This document shows, piece by piece, positions 22,878 through 40,096 of a stretch of DNA of 64,000 nt; position 1 is the stretch's first letter; each line of letters begins with the position of its first letter. The notes below the pieces were generated by a model. It had not been told where the DNA came from. It did not search any database and saw only the letters and a program-made list of their open reading frames with translations. Made by a program: the position numbers and the translations under genes. The stretch is from Corticium candelabrum. Its lineage: Eukaryota; Porifera; Homoscleromorpha; Homosclerophorida; Plakinidae. The DNA lies in the NCBI RefSeq assembly GCF_963422355.1, contig NC_085095.1:3630009-3694008 (forward strand), written 5' to 3'.

Positions 22878-25270
22878 ACAAATCTCAAATTTCTCCTCCC
22901 CACGACCACGTTTCATGATAGGACCTACCTTAAAAATCGTTTCCGTGCTCGACTACAGATGAGTCTAGGAACGATTCGTGCAAGCGACCAAACGGCGGCA
23001 AAAACGCTTCATGAACTTTCGTCGCCCCATCCTTTTGTATTGTAGCTAGTGACTGTGTGTACGTGACAACCAAGAAACACCTCTAGGAGTTGATTCAATG
23101 AATGCCACCTACAGTCAACTATTCACACGTCAGTATGATCAATCCTTTACGAACGCGAGGCGCCTACGGATACCGTACAACTAGTATTTTTTATTTTTTA
23201 TTCTGACTGCACATGCGTTTGTAGTAACGGTAGAGAAAGGGCGCATTATTTCTGCCAAATCTACGCATGTAAAGCAGTGAAAGGGATTAGCAAATCACGA
23301 TTGTTTTAGGCTAATTAGGCTAAAATATTGGGGTGGTAGGTCTCGCAGAAATAAAAAATGTCTCGTATGCCACGTCGCTATTGGCTCTTTGCTAATGTAA
23401 TTTCGCTCTGACGCAAGTACGTGTACTCTCGACACGTGCATCGAAGTCTACAAACAACATGTCGACTCTTTCCAGCTCTTCTCGTTGTCTGTCTCTCGTT
23501 CTAAGATCGCTAGACTCAAAGTTTACCACAGAGGCCAACCAAAGGTCGACCGCAATGTACGCAAATCATAGCTCTGCACGTCGCCCTGCGTTGAGTGCAA
23601 ATACCACGCTTTGTAGATGGTCTACTCGTTCAATGCATGCAACGTACGACACCGTGAGGGACTAGAAGTTGTTTTGCATGCGCTGCCTAGTCCTCCAAGT
23701 ACGAAAAGGAAGACAAAGAGAACATGACATGCAGGTGTAGCTCACACGCTAACGAAATGTGATATCAGACGGTAAAAGCAATTGACTACTCAGTTACAAA
23801 GCCATTAGTAGAGAGCCAATAGCGACGGGCATTGCTATCAGCAGTTATCGTAAATACAAGAGCATGCACAAAAACTAACCAAACGTGTAAAATCCTGATT
23901 GGAGGATAGAGAGGCAGCGGTTTCCTTTGAGTGGCGAATGTCTCCAGCCGGTCTTTCTCCGCCGCAGAGGGGAGATGACCGGCTTGACACTCGAGCCTAC
24001 ACGTCTATAGCCTTAGAGGTCAAATTCAAACTCTATTGGGGAGGTTCACACACCTCAAATCCCCATAGGTAGTTGCCTCAGCCTTCCCAGGTAGAATTGG
24101 ACTTGCAAAAAGTGGTCTGACACTGAGGCTACGTAGCTACGTATAGCTTGGGAACCACAACTATTGATATCAATTCCTAAAAATGCTTGATAGCATAAAA
24201 TGTAAGATTGAAAAATACATAATATCCAAATACACGTATACCACTACTTTGCGAAACTCGACAAATGACGTCACTCAGTGTCTCAGAGTATGTTTCTGTT
24301 CTCTTGTCAGCAATTGACTCCTAGTGGGCATTAGCATCTTAATTAAAGTCTTTCTGTGTCTTAACATACTTCATTGAACTCTGGTTTACAAAGTGGAGCA
24401 AGAAATTAGAACAGCAGTGCTAGCTTTGGTACTTGAGTCTATGTATTAATTTTCAAGAGTGCCACAAAGCCTTTCACAGTCCTAATGGGTAAGCATATGT
24501 TATCAACTGTCTTTGGACCAAGTGTTGGTCAATTAAGATGTGGTGAAATTTACCAAAAAACTTTTGTCAAACACTTTTTGCAAGATTTGATATATTTCTC
24601 AAAAAATTCAAGCTTTAAACCTAACATAATTATAATTAATTACCATTTCTTTTGTCTTGGTGCACATTCTTGTCGACTGCATGAGTCCGACCACAATGAA
24701 AACGGCAAACCTGCGCCTGAATATTAGCAGGTCGGCCAAAATTATATTGAACGTTTCCCATGCTCATATTAACTTTGTCAATACTGTTAGAATACAACCA
24801 ATTTTTGCTGGTATATTATGTGGTTGACAAAAAGTTAGAGTTAGGAATGTCGTAGTAAGGGTTGAAGGGAGACAATTTGTATTGTGTTGTTACTGTATTT
24901 AGCTGTGTGTTGTACGTGTGTTGTTATGCCTCCAGTTGGAACTGCATTACTGTGTGTGATGCGATTCAAATAAATAAATATTATTATGTGTTGTGCTCAA
25001 CCAGATCAGTCTGGTTTGTAAAGTCTATTACAAGTACCGGTAAAAAACCCTTCTTCAGAAGTACTTAGACCATTACGACTTTCTAAAAATAAGACATGAC
25101 TTTGTGAAGGATTCAAGTAGATCCAAGAAGCACTGTTTTCTGTAAGTGCTGCAGGTTGTGACGACTAGTCTCGCGTAGCCAGACCCCTTTCCGCTGCGTC
25201 AGCCTTCCGGGCGAAATGGGGTCTAGTCACAGCCTTTGATGTCGCTATCTAAAGACCGGATTTAGTTTCT
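22876..25270. other. Gene-poor stretch
   Basis: Short open frames occur at 23459-23665 (serine/arginine-rich) and 24485-24727, but neither shows family motifs or supporting splice signals. CGTCGCTATTGGCTCT near 23374 recurs inverted near 23812. A short foldback (ACTAGTCTCGCGTAGCCAGACCC...GGGGTCTAGT) lies near 25164-25230. Confidence 0.4.
23885..24010 (-). repeat. Dispersed ~130-bp repeat, copy B (inverted to 5320-5456)
   Basis: Read on the minus strand it gives CATCTCCCC, GCGGCGGAGAAAGACCGGC, AGACATTCGCCACTCAAA and CCTCCAATCAG, matching copy A almost throughout. Confidence 0.7.
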
Positions 25271-25279
25271 TAAACGCTT

Positions 25280-25962
25280 CACTAAAGACCAGTCTGGTAT
25301 GCAAGCATTGCAATCCTATCTCATTAACTTCTCTTGCTTCGTAGAGAACAACTCGAAGACTACAGCTAGAGTCGTTGCTGTTTGTGAAATCTGCATGTCT
25401 ACAGCAGCAACTAAATGCGACCGCGGGAACGCTGACGTCGACAGGCTCGACGTCGTACGTTTATCGTTGTGCACTTGTGTCACAACGGCGACTGAATGCG
25501 AACGCACTGAATGTATGCGAACGTACTTGATGCTGTTTGATGCTTTTACGTCTAAAGCGACCGCGGACAGTCCAGAGTGAGCGGTATGATCTGGTACTGG
25601 AATTGAAGGGCTTGGAGCTGACGTCATCGAAACAAGATGAGTCGTCTTTCTGTGTTTGGGTAATCATCTCATGTGTTTTCTGCATTGCTTTACATCGAGT
25701 ACGTTCGCATTCAGTCTCCGTTGTGACACAAGCGCACAAACGCTATGTACGACGTCGATCATAACAGATTGCGTAAGAGATGGATGCCTAAAGCCTGCCG
25801 ACGTCAACGTTGCCGCGGCCGCGTTTAATTAATTGTTGCTGTAGACATGCAGATTTCACAAACAGCAACGACTCGAGCTGTAGTCTTCGAGTTGTTTCTA
25901 CGAAACAAGAAAAGCGAATGAAATAGGATTGCACTGCTTGCATACCAGTCTGGCCTTTAGTG
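25280..25962. mobile_element. Palindromic foldback element, arms ~180-260 bp
   Basis: The left arm (CACTAAAGACCAGTCTGGTA from 25280) and the right arm read in reverse (CACTAAAGGCCAGACTGGTA ending at 25962) match through the GTTGCTGTTTGTGAAATCTG block. The inner portion is a diverged continuation around CATTCAGTCTCCGTTGTGAC. The spacer is only about 150 bp and encodes nothing recognisable. The right end lies at the point where the OTU remnant ends, so it may have inserted there. No target duplication was seen. Confidence 0.65.
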
Positions 25963-25965
25963 GTC

Positions 25966-26247
25966 AAATATTGACACCAGTCCGCACCAGTGACAAAGTG
26001 GCTCATGTCCAGCGGTTGACCATTTGAATCCTGTGCAAAACAATTTAAAATGTCAACTTTCCAATACTGATGAAAATGCTTTACAATAAATGGAGAATCT
26101 GTAAGGTGCTTCACTGTGAGAGCTCGCAGTTCCCTGTAGTTTTACTTTTGTTTGGCTCCTACTGCTTGAAGATGGTCTAGCTGATACAACATGAAAGAGG
26201 CAGTTCCCATCAGAAGGTGCTGTCACTCTCAGTTTGAGGCCAGACAC
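25966..26247 (-). pseudogene. OTU-domain remnant
   Basis: The minus strand reads SGLKLRVTAPSDGNCLFHVV, the OTU cysteine-protease active-site block (DGNC). After a frame break come FIVKHFHQYWKVDILNCF and GADWCQYLTTK. The catalytic-His end is missing, and the sequence stops at the foldback element at 25962. It is clearly related to the OTU domain at 37.7-37.1 kb (SGLKFRDTTPADGNCLFHAV) and looks like a second, truncated copy. Confidence 0.7.
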
Positions 26248-26587
26248 TTGTAGTCTTTCAGAAAGAAGCTATTTATTGTCACATGTTGCTTTATTGTCTG
26301 AAGATGATTGCATAGAAGCAATCTGAATGTTCAACAGAAAACTGGTTGCTTTTGAATCTAGTGACACAAATATATATATATAAAGCAGAGGTGTCTGTCT
26401 GTCTGTCTGTCTGTCTGTCAAATTTCCATATATTTTTATACATCAAAGCTAATGCAGGTGAAACTAAAGTAACAGCTAATGAACAACAAGTGTCACAACT
26501 ACAATTACAATTACACAAATAACAATTAGCATTAACGTTGAACAACATTTAAACTCTGGTCAGCATTCTGTCCATATGTTACTTTGA

Positions 26588-27198
26588 TCACCTTTCTAGC
26601 CAACACCGAGGCATTGCAACGCTGAAGTTGTACTGACAAGCGTCTTCTCCAATGTGTTTAAAAATCTGAGGGATTGTTTCTTCCTTCTTCATCTCTATAT
26701 AGTTTGGAAAGTTTATTGAGAAACGTTGATGCTTCTTCTCCCCACCCACCAAAGTGCTCGAAAACTGGTGAACTAAGGGTAGAAGTGTAACCTCTAGGCA
26801 ACTGCTCTTGAGAATATTTGCTATGTTTGATGTCTTCTCTTCTTCTTGCTGCAGCTCCATCCGTAGTTGCTGCACTTCGGAAATTTCTTGGCTCCAGAGG
26901 TGAGCAAGAGCCACATCAAGCTCAACATTTCCCCACATGTTGAGTCAAACACAAAAATGTCTGCTCTATTGTAGGATGTTGTATATCTATCTTTTGGTTC
27001 AATTTGATGTTGGCATTGTAGACTGCTCAGGCATTCAGACCAGCACAAAACAACAGAATTGTGAGACCAAACTGGGCCTCCACCCATTTTGCATGTTAGT
27101 AAATGGTACCCTTCAACATCTAGTGACTTTCCACATTCACATTTAGTGGTCCAAGGTGTTAAAGACAAAGGTGGACCCAATCTGAGAGAAACAGCCAA
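26588..27198 (-). mobile_element. RLE-type LINE endonuclease fragment
   Basis: The minus frame gives the cysteine-histidine knuckle upstream of the nuclease (CECGKSLDVEGYHLLTCKMG, then GGPVWSHN). It then gives a diverged nuclease segment (RADIFVFD) and the helical tail (NVELDVALAHLWS), with at least one frame break between them. This is the C-terminal third of an RLE LINE. No RT is attached. Confidence 0.75.
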
Positions 27199-27244
27199 GA
27201 CAAAATTGCCAGATGAAAGTGCAAACTTCTCTGAAGCAGGAATG

Positions 27245-28015
27245 GAATCTATCTGTCTGTCTGTCTGTGTGTCCGTCCTTAAGAGCGTTTCTCAAAACCC
27301 GCGAGTCTGATCTCAGCCGAATTTGGCTGGCGTACCCCGAATTCATTCGGGTAGATAGTGAGATTGTGGTCGTCTCCCTGACTTCTCCCACGACGACGCG
27401 ATTTCCTGCCGATCGCACTCGCTTCCGCTCGCGCGCGAATATCTCCGGAACGGTGCATCGTATCTCCACCGAACTTAGACTGCCCGTTCCTGACGTCGGA
27501 CGATAAGCGCCGATCGTGTCGTTTCTTGCCGAAACAAGCGCGAAGAGCAAGTTCGAATTCATTCAGAACATCCGGGACCTCGCAACTAAGATTGCACGTG
27601 ACGTGTCCACAGACCTATCTTTACACTACAGTATCTTGCGAATTTAGACTGCCCGTTCCTGAAGTTGGACGGTAGGCGTCGATCGTGTCGTTTCTTGCCG
27701 ACGACGTCGAAAAGGGCAAGATCAGATGAGCCGTGACTTCGTCTAGATCTAGACGGAGAACCAATTACTAACTAACTGCACGTAACTTCATTTGTCTTCC
27801 TGACGACATTCAACGGGACACCGGATGGTATCTCCACCGAATTTAAACGGCCCGTTCCTGACATCGGATGGTATGCACTCCCTGCAGCGGAGAGAAGTGA
27901 CGATGTCTCTAGATGATGGTTCACACTGCCGATAATTACGTTATCTTAATAGCAAACAGTGTCTGCAAATCAATAATTTGTGTGATTAAACTATTACCCG
28001 GGCGAAGCTGGGCAT
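27245..28015. repeat. Three diverged ~170-200-bp tandem units after a (TCTG)n tract
   Basis: The block TTTAGACTGCCCGTTCCTGA, followed by GTCGGAC and, in the first two units, CGATCGTGTCGTTTCTTGCC, occurs near 27474, 27640 and 27842. A (TCTG)n tract at 27250-27270 starts the block. A small hairpin-capable CCCGGGCGAAGCTGGG lies near 27997. The overall look (TCTG tract first, CCCGGGCGAAGC-like end) is that of a widespread non-autonomous repeat. I could not assign its class. Confidence 0.5.
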
Positions 28016-28029
28016 TGGAGTTCGTGTAA

Positions 28030-28330
28030 CATATAATGCAAACATCCATACATACATATACATATACATACATACATACATACATACATTATACATACCT
28101 ACCTACCTATACCTACATACATACATACATACATAAATTTGTTGTTACAAGAGCCTCTAGGGCCCAGGTTATGTACAGTCACTATGCATGTGCTACGATG
28201 TAACTGTAGAACCAACAGTTACTATATGTACTTGCTACGATGTAAGAAACTCTAGTAACAGCAGTCACTATGCACTTGCTATAGTGACCGATAGTCACTC
28301 TATACTTGTTTATATACATACATACATATG
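28030..28330 (-). repeat. RLE-LINE-like 3' UTR with (CATA)n tail
   Basis: Minus-strand text GCATAGTGACTGT...GGGCCCTAGAGGCTCTTGTAA runs into (ATGT)n at 28040-28135. A similar segment is at 56815-56960, and a shorter relative (GGGCCCTAAGGGTCCTTGTAA, plus strand) is at 39120. A second (CATA)n run lies at 28313-28358. Confidence 0.55.
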
Positions 28331-28589
28331 TACATACATACATACATACATACATACAGTGTAAGGAAAGTTGATTCTGCTTAGATTGCTCCCCTGCTGT
28401 TCCAGACAAATTTCCTTGGCATAATTATAACAATAAGTAATTATGCACACCACGAGTAGGTTCTGAGTTTACTAGTTTCTTGGCTTGATTGCTGCTGGCT
28501 CTGCATGTGTTGTATTGTAATACCATTAGGATTTTCTAGACAATCATCACATCAAATGTATCTTTGAACAGACAAGTTTTTGCATGCCC

Positions 28590-33427
<4,838 letters not shown>

Positions 33428-34007
33428 AACAGTAGGATTGCGGCGGCATACACAGACGATAATTTTGGATCATATAACGCGCGTTAGACTTAGTCTGGTC
33501 TGGCGGCGGCTGATGTGACAGCGAGACACCGGATGGGGCGCGTTAGATATAGTTGAGATTATGGCGCATTCGGGAAAGTTGGTTTCAAATTTTTACAACA
33601 TCGAATGACGATGTCAGAGCCGCTGAACACCTATGTTAATGATTAATGGTTAGCTCACGTCAGCTATGACGTAAATTTGCTCCAGACGCCGAAAGAAACC
33701 AGCCCGTGCATAGTCCCATGCATTGTAAAGTTTCTAGGACTTCGAGAAAACGTTACAGTATGCGACTACTTGGATTCATCGCCGTTTTCGCTGCCGGTTT
33801 GAGATTATGTGTGAGAACGTCCGTTTCGCGGAAGTGATGTTGTCAATTACACAGATATGCCCAACAACACTTAATATCATAATGATATGACATGTGACCC
33901 CACTTACGGGCCACTGAGACTGTAAGGCCTTTAGAGTGTACAGTACTGGGAAGTCAGCTATTAGAGTTCATAATCGTGGACGTGACAGGTCAGAGGCGGA
34001 TCCAGAC

Positions 34008-34320
34008 GGGGGCACTGGGGGCACATGCCCCCTTCAGAAATACGTCTTCTGATTATTTTCGTCAGTCAGTGCATGAACTCAGATTATCCAGTCAACTTGC
34101 TTCAACTCGTGACCAAAGCGCAGGTAGAGTCGTAATTCCCGTATAATCATTTCCCGGATATTGGCATGCCGAAGAAGAACCAACGTCGCCTACTGACTCC
34201 TAGTTTAGAGAGTTATTTCAAAACACATGTGACAGATTATTGTACTGATTTCTGTTATAGTATAGATAGGGTCAATATTTTAGAAGATGTGTTTGCCATG
34301 TTCCAACTGCTCCCTCATTT
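34008..34320 (+). mobile_element. Possible hAT-like 5' end
   Basis: CAGAGGCGGATCCAGACGGG near 34010 resembles the CAG(G/A)GGCGGATCCAG termini common in hAT elements. A start codon near 34165 opens MPKKNQRRLLTPSLESYF, like the N-terminus of hAT-type proteins, and then runs into stops. No matching 3' end or dimerisation region was found. Weak call. Confidence 0.3.
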
Positions 34321-34863
34321 CTTTTAAGCCAGTGCACAGATCGTCAAGTTCAGATGAGGTGAGGGGTATGTAGTATCTTCCATACTTGTGTATTGTTGTC
34401 ATCCTGTGTTGTTTCTATCTGATCCAAAACCTGACCAAACTTACTGCCGGTACAAGATATATATCGGGCATCGTGTTGTCGGAGACGAAGTTGATAAACT
34501 CCATGTGAAGTTCATGTGTGGCAAGGACAAAATCACCAACTACTTGTACAGCAGGTTTGTTGTTGAAGCATTTGTCATCCAGCCATAAAGCTACATGTAA
34601 ATGGATGCTGAGCCAGCATGCTCCCACTGATACTGTTTGTTCTTGGAGCTGCAATCAGATAACAGCAAATATGTTATCAATTACTCGCTCTATGAGCAAA
34701 CTGCCTACTGGTCCCCTACATCTACCACTGCAATTGTAATTTTGCTTATGCAAAGACTAAATTCAAAAACTTTGTTAACAAGAATCGATGAAATGGCATT
34801 TTGATTACAGTATTCACAAATTCCTATCTGCCCAACATAATGTTTACAGAATTTTTGTGACTT

Positions 34864-37732
34864 ACTGGTGTATCATCATCGTGTTCTGCTCTCCAAGCTT
34901 GAAGTGATTGCCATGTTTGCAACAGTCGCAACAGGGGATAGTCGTAGAGCTCTGATTCCAAAGTCTCTGTTACAATTTCTGTTGTTTCCCAACTAATATA
35001 GTATTTTGCGCTTGGCTGAATGTTAGTAGGTGTTATCTCCAAGTTGAGGCTTCAAAGGAAGTTTAGTAGTTCCAGTGCAATAGAATAGTAACAGTCGACA
35101 TCAATGTACCTTTTATTTCCTGTTGTATTTGCAGCAAACTGTGTAATTAGCCTATGTGCCAGCCAACACCTGATGTCATTAATTTCACTCTACAATCCAT
35201 CATACAATATTAACAAACATGCATAACAGCTGCGTACTTATAGAGTTACATAACGGTTATACACTGTGTACCTCACAAAAGTTGTTAGAGTGAATGCCAA
35301 GTGCTTCATTCCTCGTGTACTGAAACGTAGGGTAATTATGTACAAAATTTCTAGAAGTGACACTGTAAATTATTACCATCAGACAGTAGACACCACAGCT
35401 TGAACCGTCTTGTTGCCGTGGAGCATTCTATAGCCAACAAATGATAATCTCCAAAAATAAAATGTGCAATATGTATACTTTCACAACTTCGTTAGTCCAC
35501 TCTGTAGCAACATAGTTCTCTTTCGTCAATGTTACTGTATCTGATAACCAATCTCTAATGGGAGAATAGTAATGTTACATGTATCTTTCATATTCATATG
35601 TACAGTATGTGTATATATGTATTACATGTATGCATGACCTAATCTCTAGAAAGACTTCTGAACACACTTCCATTAGCGGGTCATAGTATTTAATTGTCCT
35701 GTCTGTTATGTCGATAAACTAAAAAAGTCACTGTTTGCACACTGTTGTAAATAATTTCATCTAGTAACAAACATACTATACAACACCAATGCTGCTTCAC
35801 AGGCATGTGCATGGGAATTAACAGAACATCATAATGGAAAATATTTATCTGCAGAATATCAATAAAAGCACTTATGAAAATGTTGCAATCATTTTACTTG
35901 ATGGCTATTTACTGCACCAGCTGTTTCATTGTCCATTGTCTTACAGCAACAGGACCTTGATTGTCGAGCTTCACATAGGAGTAGGTATTGAAGCTCTTGA
36001 CTTTTCTTCCCTAAAAAAGAGTTGTAGTTTGTAACGAGCAATTAGTTATAATGAGATAATACCTTGCGGCAAGCATCCGTCTCTCATAAACATGCTACTG
36101 CATTGATGAGCTGTCAATACTAATACATTACCAATATGTATCATTTCACTAGCTCGTTTACAACAACTGACATTGTCATTGAGCCATATGTTTGGCTGAA
36201 GCTTTGCTAAGTCACGTACTGTAATCACACCTGGAAAGTTTGAATCAGACAGTTGTCTGTCACCGGCTATTTTGTCTAGTGCAGTAGTCATCTGTAAATT
36301 GCACATTACCAATCAATGCACATAGTAATGACCAATTGCAGTATCATCTAGAGAGGACCATTTGATCTACTTCTTTCTGCTCATGACTTGATAAAATGTA
36401 AAATGGCTGCAGTCTTCTCATTTTTGGTGGAATGTCTGGCATATTTCACATACAGGATATGTTAAGTTCAGATAAATTGTGAAAAGTATATACAGGTAGC
36501 ACAGTGTAGTTCAACAACATCTTTGTCACACGTCCTGCTCTTACCTGGAATACCCAAAAACAGCAACTGAATGTCAAAGGGCAGCTTGCATATTCTTGTT
36601 TATAATACGTCAAAATGTTTTACAGATGTACGGCCACTAAGAAATTGATCAACAGCAAGTGAATAAATTTAATTAACGTGGACTAATGTAAGGTAGATAA
36701 TGAGTAAATAAAGACGTATTTACCAGAGTGTATATTTCTTGGGTCTTCCCTGCAGGTTGTTGCTATGATTTTAGTGACATTCATTTGTAACCCTAGAAAT
36801 GAAAAGGCTGATGTAAAACAAGTCAACTCCGGAAGCTGTGAAAACTGCTGTGGTACCTGGTGGGGGGACAGTATCTGTTCTTACATAATCATGGTCACCG
36901 TACCTGGTAGTACCTGGTGAAATGAAAAGGCTCATGTACAAACAAGTCAACTGCTGAAGCTGCAACAACTGCTGACATACCTGGTGGGACAGTATCTGTT
37001 CTTGCATAATTATGGTCCCCGTAAGGAAGGCCTTGCGCAGCAGAATCATCTAATCAGAAAGAGTGAAATAGGTAGATTACAGGACATTAAGCTCTATAAT
37101 GTCATACATACCATTGATTGCTATATCTAGACTCACAAAATGATTTTCGGCATAGTGGCCAAGAAGCAGTGGAACATCATTAGAAGAAACATGGCCATTG
37201 GGCTCTACTATAACAGTAAAATGGTCGCTTGCACCATCTACACTGCTGACTATTAGAATATTATGAGACAGCACTGTTGTTAATGCCATCACAACAAGGT
37301 GGTCTCCCCACTCGCCATCCTTCTCCATGTCAGATAAATACTGATCCCAACCCTTACTGACATATTGTGAAAGGTTTAGTTTCTTGCCATTTGATATCCT
37401 TGCATAAATGCTACATTAGTTTAACATATACATCACACGTGTAGTAGTGTACTAGCTGTTCTTACAACAAACTGGTGATCTCTGAGACAAGAAATTGCCA
37501 GTGCTCGAAGCTCACTGTGACAGTAGGGCTTTTCTGACTTAACTCGTTTCAGCTGATCCGAAACAGCATGAAAAAGGCAATTTCCATCAGCAGGTGTTGT
37601 GTCTCTAAACTTGAGCCCAGACATTTCTACCCTCTCTGCTAGTCGACAGTGGTTTTGATTGGCTGTTTTACAAGATATTTTGTTGAAGTCTGATCTTGCT
37701 GCCTGCATGCAAATCTGTGATCAACAAGAGTA

Positions 37733-37793
<61 letters not shown>

Positions 37794-38760
37794 CTGTTCA
37801 CATTGAATAATTTAATCTTATTCTATAACAATGAATTCAAAATAGCAATTAAATTAAATTAAATTAAATTGAATTAAATGAGTTTGCTAGAAATTCATGT
37901 TGTGCTGTTTCCATAGAGTAGTGACTATAGTAATAGCTGTTACAATGTAGTGACTTGATAGAGCATTAATTAACAAAATTATAGAACACACATGCATACC
38001 CATACTTACACACCTACACGTCCATGCACTAGTACTGCATGCACCTACTTTTCTTTCGGTTTTTCCACAATTGTCAAAGGTAGATGTAGAGTCTCTTTTG
38101 TTTATATGAATTCTCCCTTGCCTGGTTGTTAATGCTAATAAGAGATGGCTGGCCTCATACATATCACACACTGATTTTTGATTTCCCGTCTTCCCTGTCA
38201 AAAAGTTTAAACAATCAGCAGCAATGTAAATTTCAATAATTTCCCAGCTCAGCTCTAATCCACCATGCAAAAAAATGATGAAAGCCCTAGGCAATGGCAA
38301 TTGCAAACCTGCTGTGTTGATGGCCTTTGCCTTTGCATTTTGTTTTTTTGTGCTGACAGGCGAATCCCTTTAGAATGTTGTCTATATTTTGCCAACAAAG
38401 CAATAAAGTCTTCACTACCTGTAAACAATTGGCCATATTGCCCATATTTTATCCAGCTAGACATTCATGTACATGCATGCTCTTAACCTGAAAGACTAGC
38501 TGGACTGCATAAGTTGTTTGACCTTGACGGTGAAACTCGAGCTGATTCAGAAATGAGTGAAACACTGTTTTTGTGAGATACTACACAATAGCAAATGCAA
38601 ATGACCGAATCATGTGTTCTTGCTTGATGAATATGCCTATACCTTCAAGCTTAGGCAGCCTTTCAACTTGAAACAGTGTTGCATCTTTTAGTTTCAAGTC
38701 TACAATACAGATGTCACAAGTCTCAAATCTGTCCGTGTTTTTATCAATTATTGACCAACG
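34864..38760 (-). CDS. OTU + Ulp1 dual cysteine-protease gene (multi-exon)
   Basis: N-terminal exons (about 38757-38643, 38589-38490, 38428-38308, 38195-38052) have no recognised fold. The OTU domain lies at about 37710-37466 (PADGNCLFHAVSDQL, catalytic Cys) and 37405-37111 (GWDQYLSDMEKDGEWGDH; catalytic His in HYAENHFVSL). A duplicated linker follows. The Ulp1/C48 domain spans 36290-35270: VRDLAKLQPNIWLNDN, FHYDVLLIP, catalytic His in KQHWCC, catalytic Asp in IKYYDPL, and catalytic Cys in RQQDGSSCGVYCL. A further open exon is at 35042-34865. The Ulp1 segments are open and splice with good signals. One junction inside the OTU part, near 37410-37460, is unresolved. Predicted roles are ubiquitin and SUMO deconjugation. 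The first exon was not found. Confidence 0.75.
36797..37030. repeat. Tandem duplication (~120 bp x 2) in the OTU-Ulp1 linker
   Basis: GAAATGAAAAGGCT...ACAAGTCAACT...CTGGTGGG..ACAGTATCTGTTCTT occurs at 36797-36918 and again at 36919-37030. Each unit spans one linker exon (minus strand: GDHNYARTDTVPP and GDHDYVRTDTVPPP). It is therefore an exon-plus-intron duplication. Confidence 0.75.
37737..37791. repeat. (AT)n microsatellite
   Basis: About 55 bp of pure AT in the intron just upstream of the OTU exon. Confidence 0.95.
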
Positions 38761-38774
38761 CGCAACTATAATTG

Positions 38775-39020
38775 TATGTATGTATGTATGTATGTATGTA
38801 TATATGTATGTATGTATGTATGCATGTATGCATGTATGTGGCTCAATTGGTTAGAGTGTGCATTTGGAGATTGGCAACATCCGGGACCCTCGGGTTAGAG
38901 TTCGAGTGCGGGAGGGCCACATACATAAGTTCCCCTGGGCAAGGAACTAACATACACTTGCCTCTCTCTCCGGAGTGTCAGTTTCTGTCCAGCAAGTTTG
39001 AAGCATGAAGTATGAAGTAT
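38775..39020 (+). mobile_element. tRNA-derived SINE preceded by (ATGT)n
   Basis: (TATG)n at 38775-38838 is followed by a tRNA-like head GTGGCTCAATTGGTTAGAGTG (A box) and GGGTTAGAGTTCGAGTGCGG (degenerate B box). Then comes a body with CCCTGGGCAAGGAACTAACA and ACACTTGCCTCTCTC. The GCAAGGAACTnA...ACTTGCnTCTCTC block is shared with the SINE at 10.5-11.0 kb, but the heads differ. It is not a functional tRNA gene: the arms do not pair fully. Confidence 0.7.
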
Positions 39021-39412
39021 GAAGTACAGCAAGTATGACATACCTAGTGACATGATAGTGTGACTGCTGAAAGTGTAGAGTATAGAAGGTATAGAAAGTT
39101 TAGATTGTCTGCAGTAACCTGGGCCCTAAGGGTCCTTGTAAAAAATGTATGCATGTATTGGCACATCATTTGCAATCTGGTGTCAAAGAAATTCAGACTG
39201 TTGGATGGACTCTGATGTCTATAGTCGTGCAATAGTGGTAATAGTCATTAATTCTGAGCTAGTTTTGATTTTTGTTGTCTGTTGCTGTTTAGTTCTAGTG
39301 TCTACAGTAGTAACCTTTTACTCTGCGCCATACTACAGTTGTACATAAACAGAGTCTCAAACACCCCTTCTAGATGAATAAATCATGTATGTATTCAATA
39401 AAAGTATGTATG

Positions 39413-39519
<107 letters not shown>

Positions 39520-40096
39520 CATGTATACACAAGCTGAAAATATTTACAAACCTTGGTGATTAGAACATTTCTTATACAGACTGTTGCAAAATTATAAATC
39601 CACCCTTACTCACGTGACAGACAAAATGTGTGAATGGTGTAAAATGATACCAGGAGTTCCTTCCATGATTACTTTGAACTACCAACATACAGCAATACTT
39701 GTGTTCTTAGAGTTAGAGCTACAACTAAATAATTTTGTTCGTCTTTCACTAAAGAAATCGAAGTGCGTTTGTCAGGCAGTAAACCACAAATGTCCAATCC
39801 AAACAGTTTCCTTGATACGCTTTCTACTTCTGAGAGAACTTAACATTAAATTCATCGTCAAGTTGCTAGAAATTACCATTTTGTCTTTGTTTGGCAGCAA
39901 ATGAGCAAACTGTTTATGACGTAACAAACTCGTTCTTATGATCTGTAATTGCTTAAAAAACCAAACAAAAGCACTAAATCAATGCACTAATGATTACAAG
40001 ACGCAAAACTGTTGGCTTCAATGTTATTTCTTACTGCATAACGTAGACATTCCTAAATTCGTTACTTCCGGTTATATTCTGTGATGGTTCAGAATA

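Noticed and set aside
23459-23665. Small Ser/Arg-rich protein
   Set aside because: There are no motifs and no splice or regulatory support; composition alone is not evidence.
23374-23827. MITE bounded by CGTCGCTATTGGCTCT
   Set aside because: Only about 16 bp are inverted; flanks diverge at once and no duplication is seen.
24485-24727. 80-residue protein
   Set aside because: Ordinary chance frame in AT-rich DNA.
34388-34654. Coding exon on either strand (plus: YIGHRVVGDEVDKLHVKFM; minus: LDDKCFNNKPAVQVVGDF)
   Set aside because: Both strands are open and both have a possible GT or AG. I could not decide between a 3' exon of the protease gene and a transposon fragment on the plus strand.
38841-38925. 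A tRNA gene
   Set aside because: A- and B-box-like motifs are present, but the stems do not close and a SINE body follows.
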